Source: an uncultured Lachnospiraceae bacterium | GTDB taxonomy: Bacteria > Bacillota > Clostridia > Lachnospirales > Lachnospiraceae | Direction: 5' to 3' | Length of the DNA: 64,000 nt | Assembly (NCBI GenBank): GCA_910578555.1 | Contig: CAJTPS010000016.1 | Coordinates: forward strand, 17,982-81,981 | Part shown: positions 62,995 through 64,000 of the stretch, piece by piece | Numbering within the stretch: the stretch's first letter is position 1 | Layout: every line of letters begins with the position of its first letter | The notes under the pieces: model-generated | The model's input: only the letters and a program-made list of their open reading frames with translations | Databases searched by the model: none | Told to the model about the DNA's origin: nothing | Translations under genes and position numbers: made by a program

Positions 62995-63267
62995 TCAAAA
63001 TAAATCGCTGTGTGTTCCTGTTCTTGTCAGATATAATACTAATTCTCCCTTATTAATTTCATAAATCAACAACCAATCTGGTGTAATATGACATTCTCTA
63101 CATCCAATGTAATCTCCACCGAGAGAATGATCTTTATTCTTCTCTGGCAGCTGTTCTCCTCTTGCCAGTTTTTGAATAATTTCTTCCATCAATTTGGTAT
63201 CATATCCTCTTTTAACAACCCTTTTATAATCTTTTTTAAAAGATGTGTGATATCTAATCTTCAGCAT
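62995..63267 (-). CDS. yafQ: Type II toxin, YafQ/RelE family
   Basis: The 90-residue protein matches YafQ: IRYHTSFKKDYKRVVKRGYD, LPEKNKDHSLGGDYIGCRECHITPDWLLIYEI and LYLTRTGTHSDLF, with the conserved H-x-L-x-G, catalytic-type histidines and C-terminal H-x-x-L-F. By family it is a ribosome-dependent mRNA endonuclease. It overlaps the antitoxin gene by 14 bp. Confidence 0.93.
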   Translation of the reverse strand: MLKIRYHTSFKKDYKRVVKRGYDTKLMEEIIQKLARGEQLPEKNKDHSLGGDYIGCRECHITPDWLLIYEINKGELVLYLTRTGTHSDLF

Positions 63268-63526
63268 TTAAATCCTCCATCAGCTCTTCCACAGAAGAAA
63301 AAGAACGGCTTAAATTTCTTCCATGTCTCACATCTTCAATAGCTCGGATTGTATCTGCATTAGGAACATCCATAGAAATAGCAAACGGTATTCTCTGTTC
63401 TCTTACCGCCTGTTTCGCGGATATTGTAAAAAAAGTCGTCATATCCATTCCAAGATTAGAAACAAGTTCTTGCAACTGCGATTTTAAATCTTCATCCATT
63501 CTCATTGTTATATTAGTTGTTGCCAT
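63254..63526 (-). CDS. dinJ: Antitoxin, RelB/DinJ family
   Basis: The 90-residue protein has the ribbon-helix-helix start TNITMRMDEDLKSQLQELVSNLGMDMTTFFTISAKQAVREQRIPF and a C-terminal tail (SVEELMEDLNAED) that would cover the toxin. GGAG precedes the ATG. By family it represses its own operon. The pair is more AT-rich than the housekeeping genes. Confidence 0.93.
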   Translation of the reverse strand: MATTNITMRMDEDLKSQLQELVSNLGMDMTTFFTISAKQAVREQRIPFAISMDVPNADTIRAIEDVRHGRNLSRSFSSVEELMEDLNAED

Positions 63527-63961
63527 AGTATCAACTCCTTCCTTAATAATATTATATTATCCAAAATGTGCTACGTCAATACATTGTATGTATACAGCAC
63601 ATAAGCCTTCTGCGGCTTCTTTTTTATCTCGCTCTGATCATGGGACATACGGAAGAAGTGAAGCAGAGTGTCTCCAACGGGAGCCACATCTGGGCAAAAA
63701 GAAGGCGGAAAGCCAGTAAAATCTAGGCTTTCCGCACTCTTAAAGGTAATAGCGAGAGGGGGACTTGAACCCATTTCCTATATACTTCACCAGATTGTAG
63801 TATTTACGCCATTTCCGGGCAAACCCGCATAAACACTGGTTTCCTGCAATGTTCTCCCCGCTCTGTTATCGGAATGTCAAATCCCTATTTTCTATATAAA
63901 ATCAACACTATGCAACACGAAATGCAACACGAAATCTCTGGATGAACTAGTATAACACTTT
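63527..63961. other. Putative attachment-site region
   Basis: No gene is seen in this 435-bp stretch. It holds a terminator GCGGAAAGCC/GGCTTTCCGC (63705-63735), the right copy of the 37-bp repeat (63729-63765) extended here to GGGTTCAAGTCCCCCTCTCG on the minus strand (a tRNA T-arm and acceptor strand without the rest of the tRNA), and a tandem 12-bp repeat ATGCAACACGAA (63910-63933) before the integrase-like tail. Confidence 0.55.
63729..63765. repeat. 37-bp direct repeat, right copy (att-like)
   Basis: Identical to the copy at 62902-62938, 827 bp away. Here the tRNA-like part is longer (GGGTTCAAGTCC), which makes this the better candidate for a site-specific integration core. Confidence 0.75.
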
Positions 63962-64000
63962 TTAATTATCTACACTTTTTGAAAATGTTTCGGTAGCCAC
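63962..64000 (-). CDS. C-terminus of a probable site-specific integrase (off window)
   Basis: Only the last 12 codons are seen: VATETFSKSVDN then TAA. The end H/Y-V-A-T-E-T-x-x-x is common at the C-terminus of tyrosine recombinases after the catalytic Tyr. With the tRNA-like att core about 200 bp away, an integrase of an element lying to the right is the likely identity, but so few residues do not prove it. Confidence 0.4.
   Translation of the reverse strand: MATETFSKSVDN

Noticed and set aside
63571..63774. 67-codon minus-strand frame across the right 37-bp repeat
   Set aside because: It is made of the tRNA-like end and terminator and has no independent coding evidence.

Overview
The window looks like part of the chromosome of a mid-GC Gram-positive anaerobe of the class Clostridia, most likely family Lachnospiraceae. 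This rests on gene content and order: a class III fructose-bisphosphatase, a TrpR-like YerC regulator, NiaR, a cysE-cysS-mrnC-rlmB-...-sigH cluster with a T-box leader, a lysine riboswitch before dapA-dapB, coaX-coaBC, and Shine-Dalgarno sequences of the GGAGG type before almost every gene. Most of it is ordinary housekeeping chromosome, with a few disturbed spots.

Layout. 1-7 kb: a chemotaxis receptor cut by the window edge, an EamA transporter, tRNA-Gly(CCC), an orphan NMT1-like lipoprotein, an Hpt protein, a DUF1836 regulator, YerC, a degenerate M23 protein, NiaR and a cold-shock protein. 7-23 kb: a eukaryotic-type HisA, a low-complexity lipoprotein, fbp, dapB-dapA under a lysine riboswitch, a cob(I)alamin adenosyltransferase, a two-OB SSB-like protein, typA with a strongly structured leader, mgtE, yigZ, a class A PBP, a coiled-coil protein and a HAD phosphatase. 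23.3-25.7 kb: a visibly AT-richer group (SMR transporter, GH5 glycosidase, AraC regulator). 25.8-27.4 kb: a complete IS256-family element with an 8-bp target duplication, inserted at the 3' end of tRNA-Thr(GGT), beside a decayed second tRNA-Thr. 27.6-34 kb: the T-box-controlled cysE to sigH operon, in which a surface SGNH hydrolase sits where yacP usually lies. 34-38 kb: ispF, coaBC, coaX and an ECF S component (probably pantothenate). 38-44 kb: a chemotaxis receptor, an OPT transporter with a PqqD-like partner, a pseudogene with an amber stop, and purC. 44-53 kb: one 8.8-kb gene for a secreted multidomain surface protein, divergent from a small Cro-like regulator with two palindromic operators. 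53.4-61.6 kb: a probable operon of trpB2, an EAL phosphodiesterase, a hybrid histidine kinase and a zinc-type macrodomain ADP-ribosyl hydrolase, followed by a Uma2 protein. 61.8-64 kb: a decay and integration zone with a TSUP remnant, a HIT remnant, a YafQ-DinJ toxin-antitoxin pair between 37-bp direct repeats that resemble a tRNA 3' end, and what looks like the C-terminus of an integrase running off the window.

Two families of small dispersed intergenic repeats occur throughout: family A, about 140 bp with inverted ends, four copies; family B, hairpin units ending in a TTTCCTAT motif, four loci, one of them a triple tandem. I saw no CRISPR array, rRNA or intact prophage. All functional calls are by reading motifs; no database search was run.
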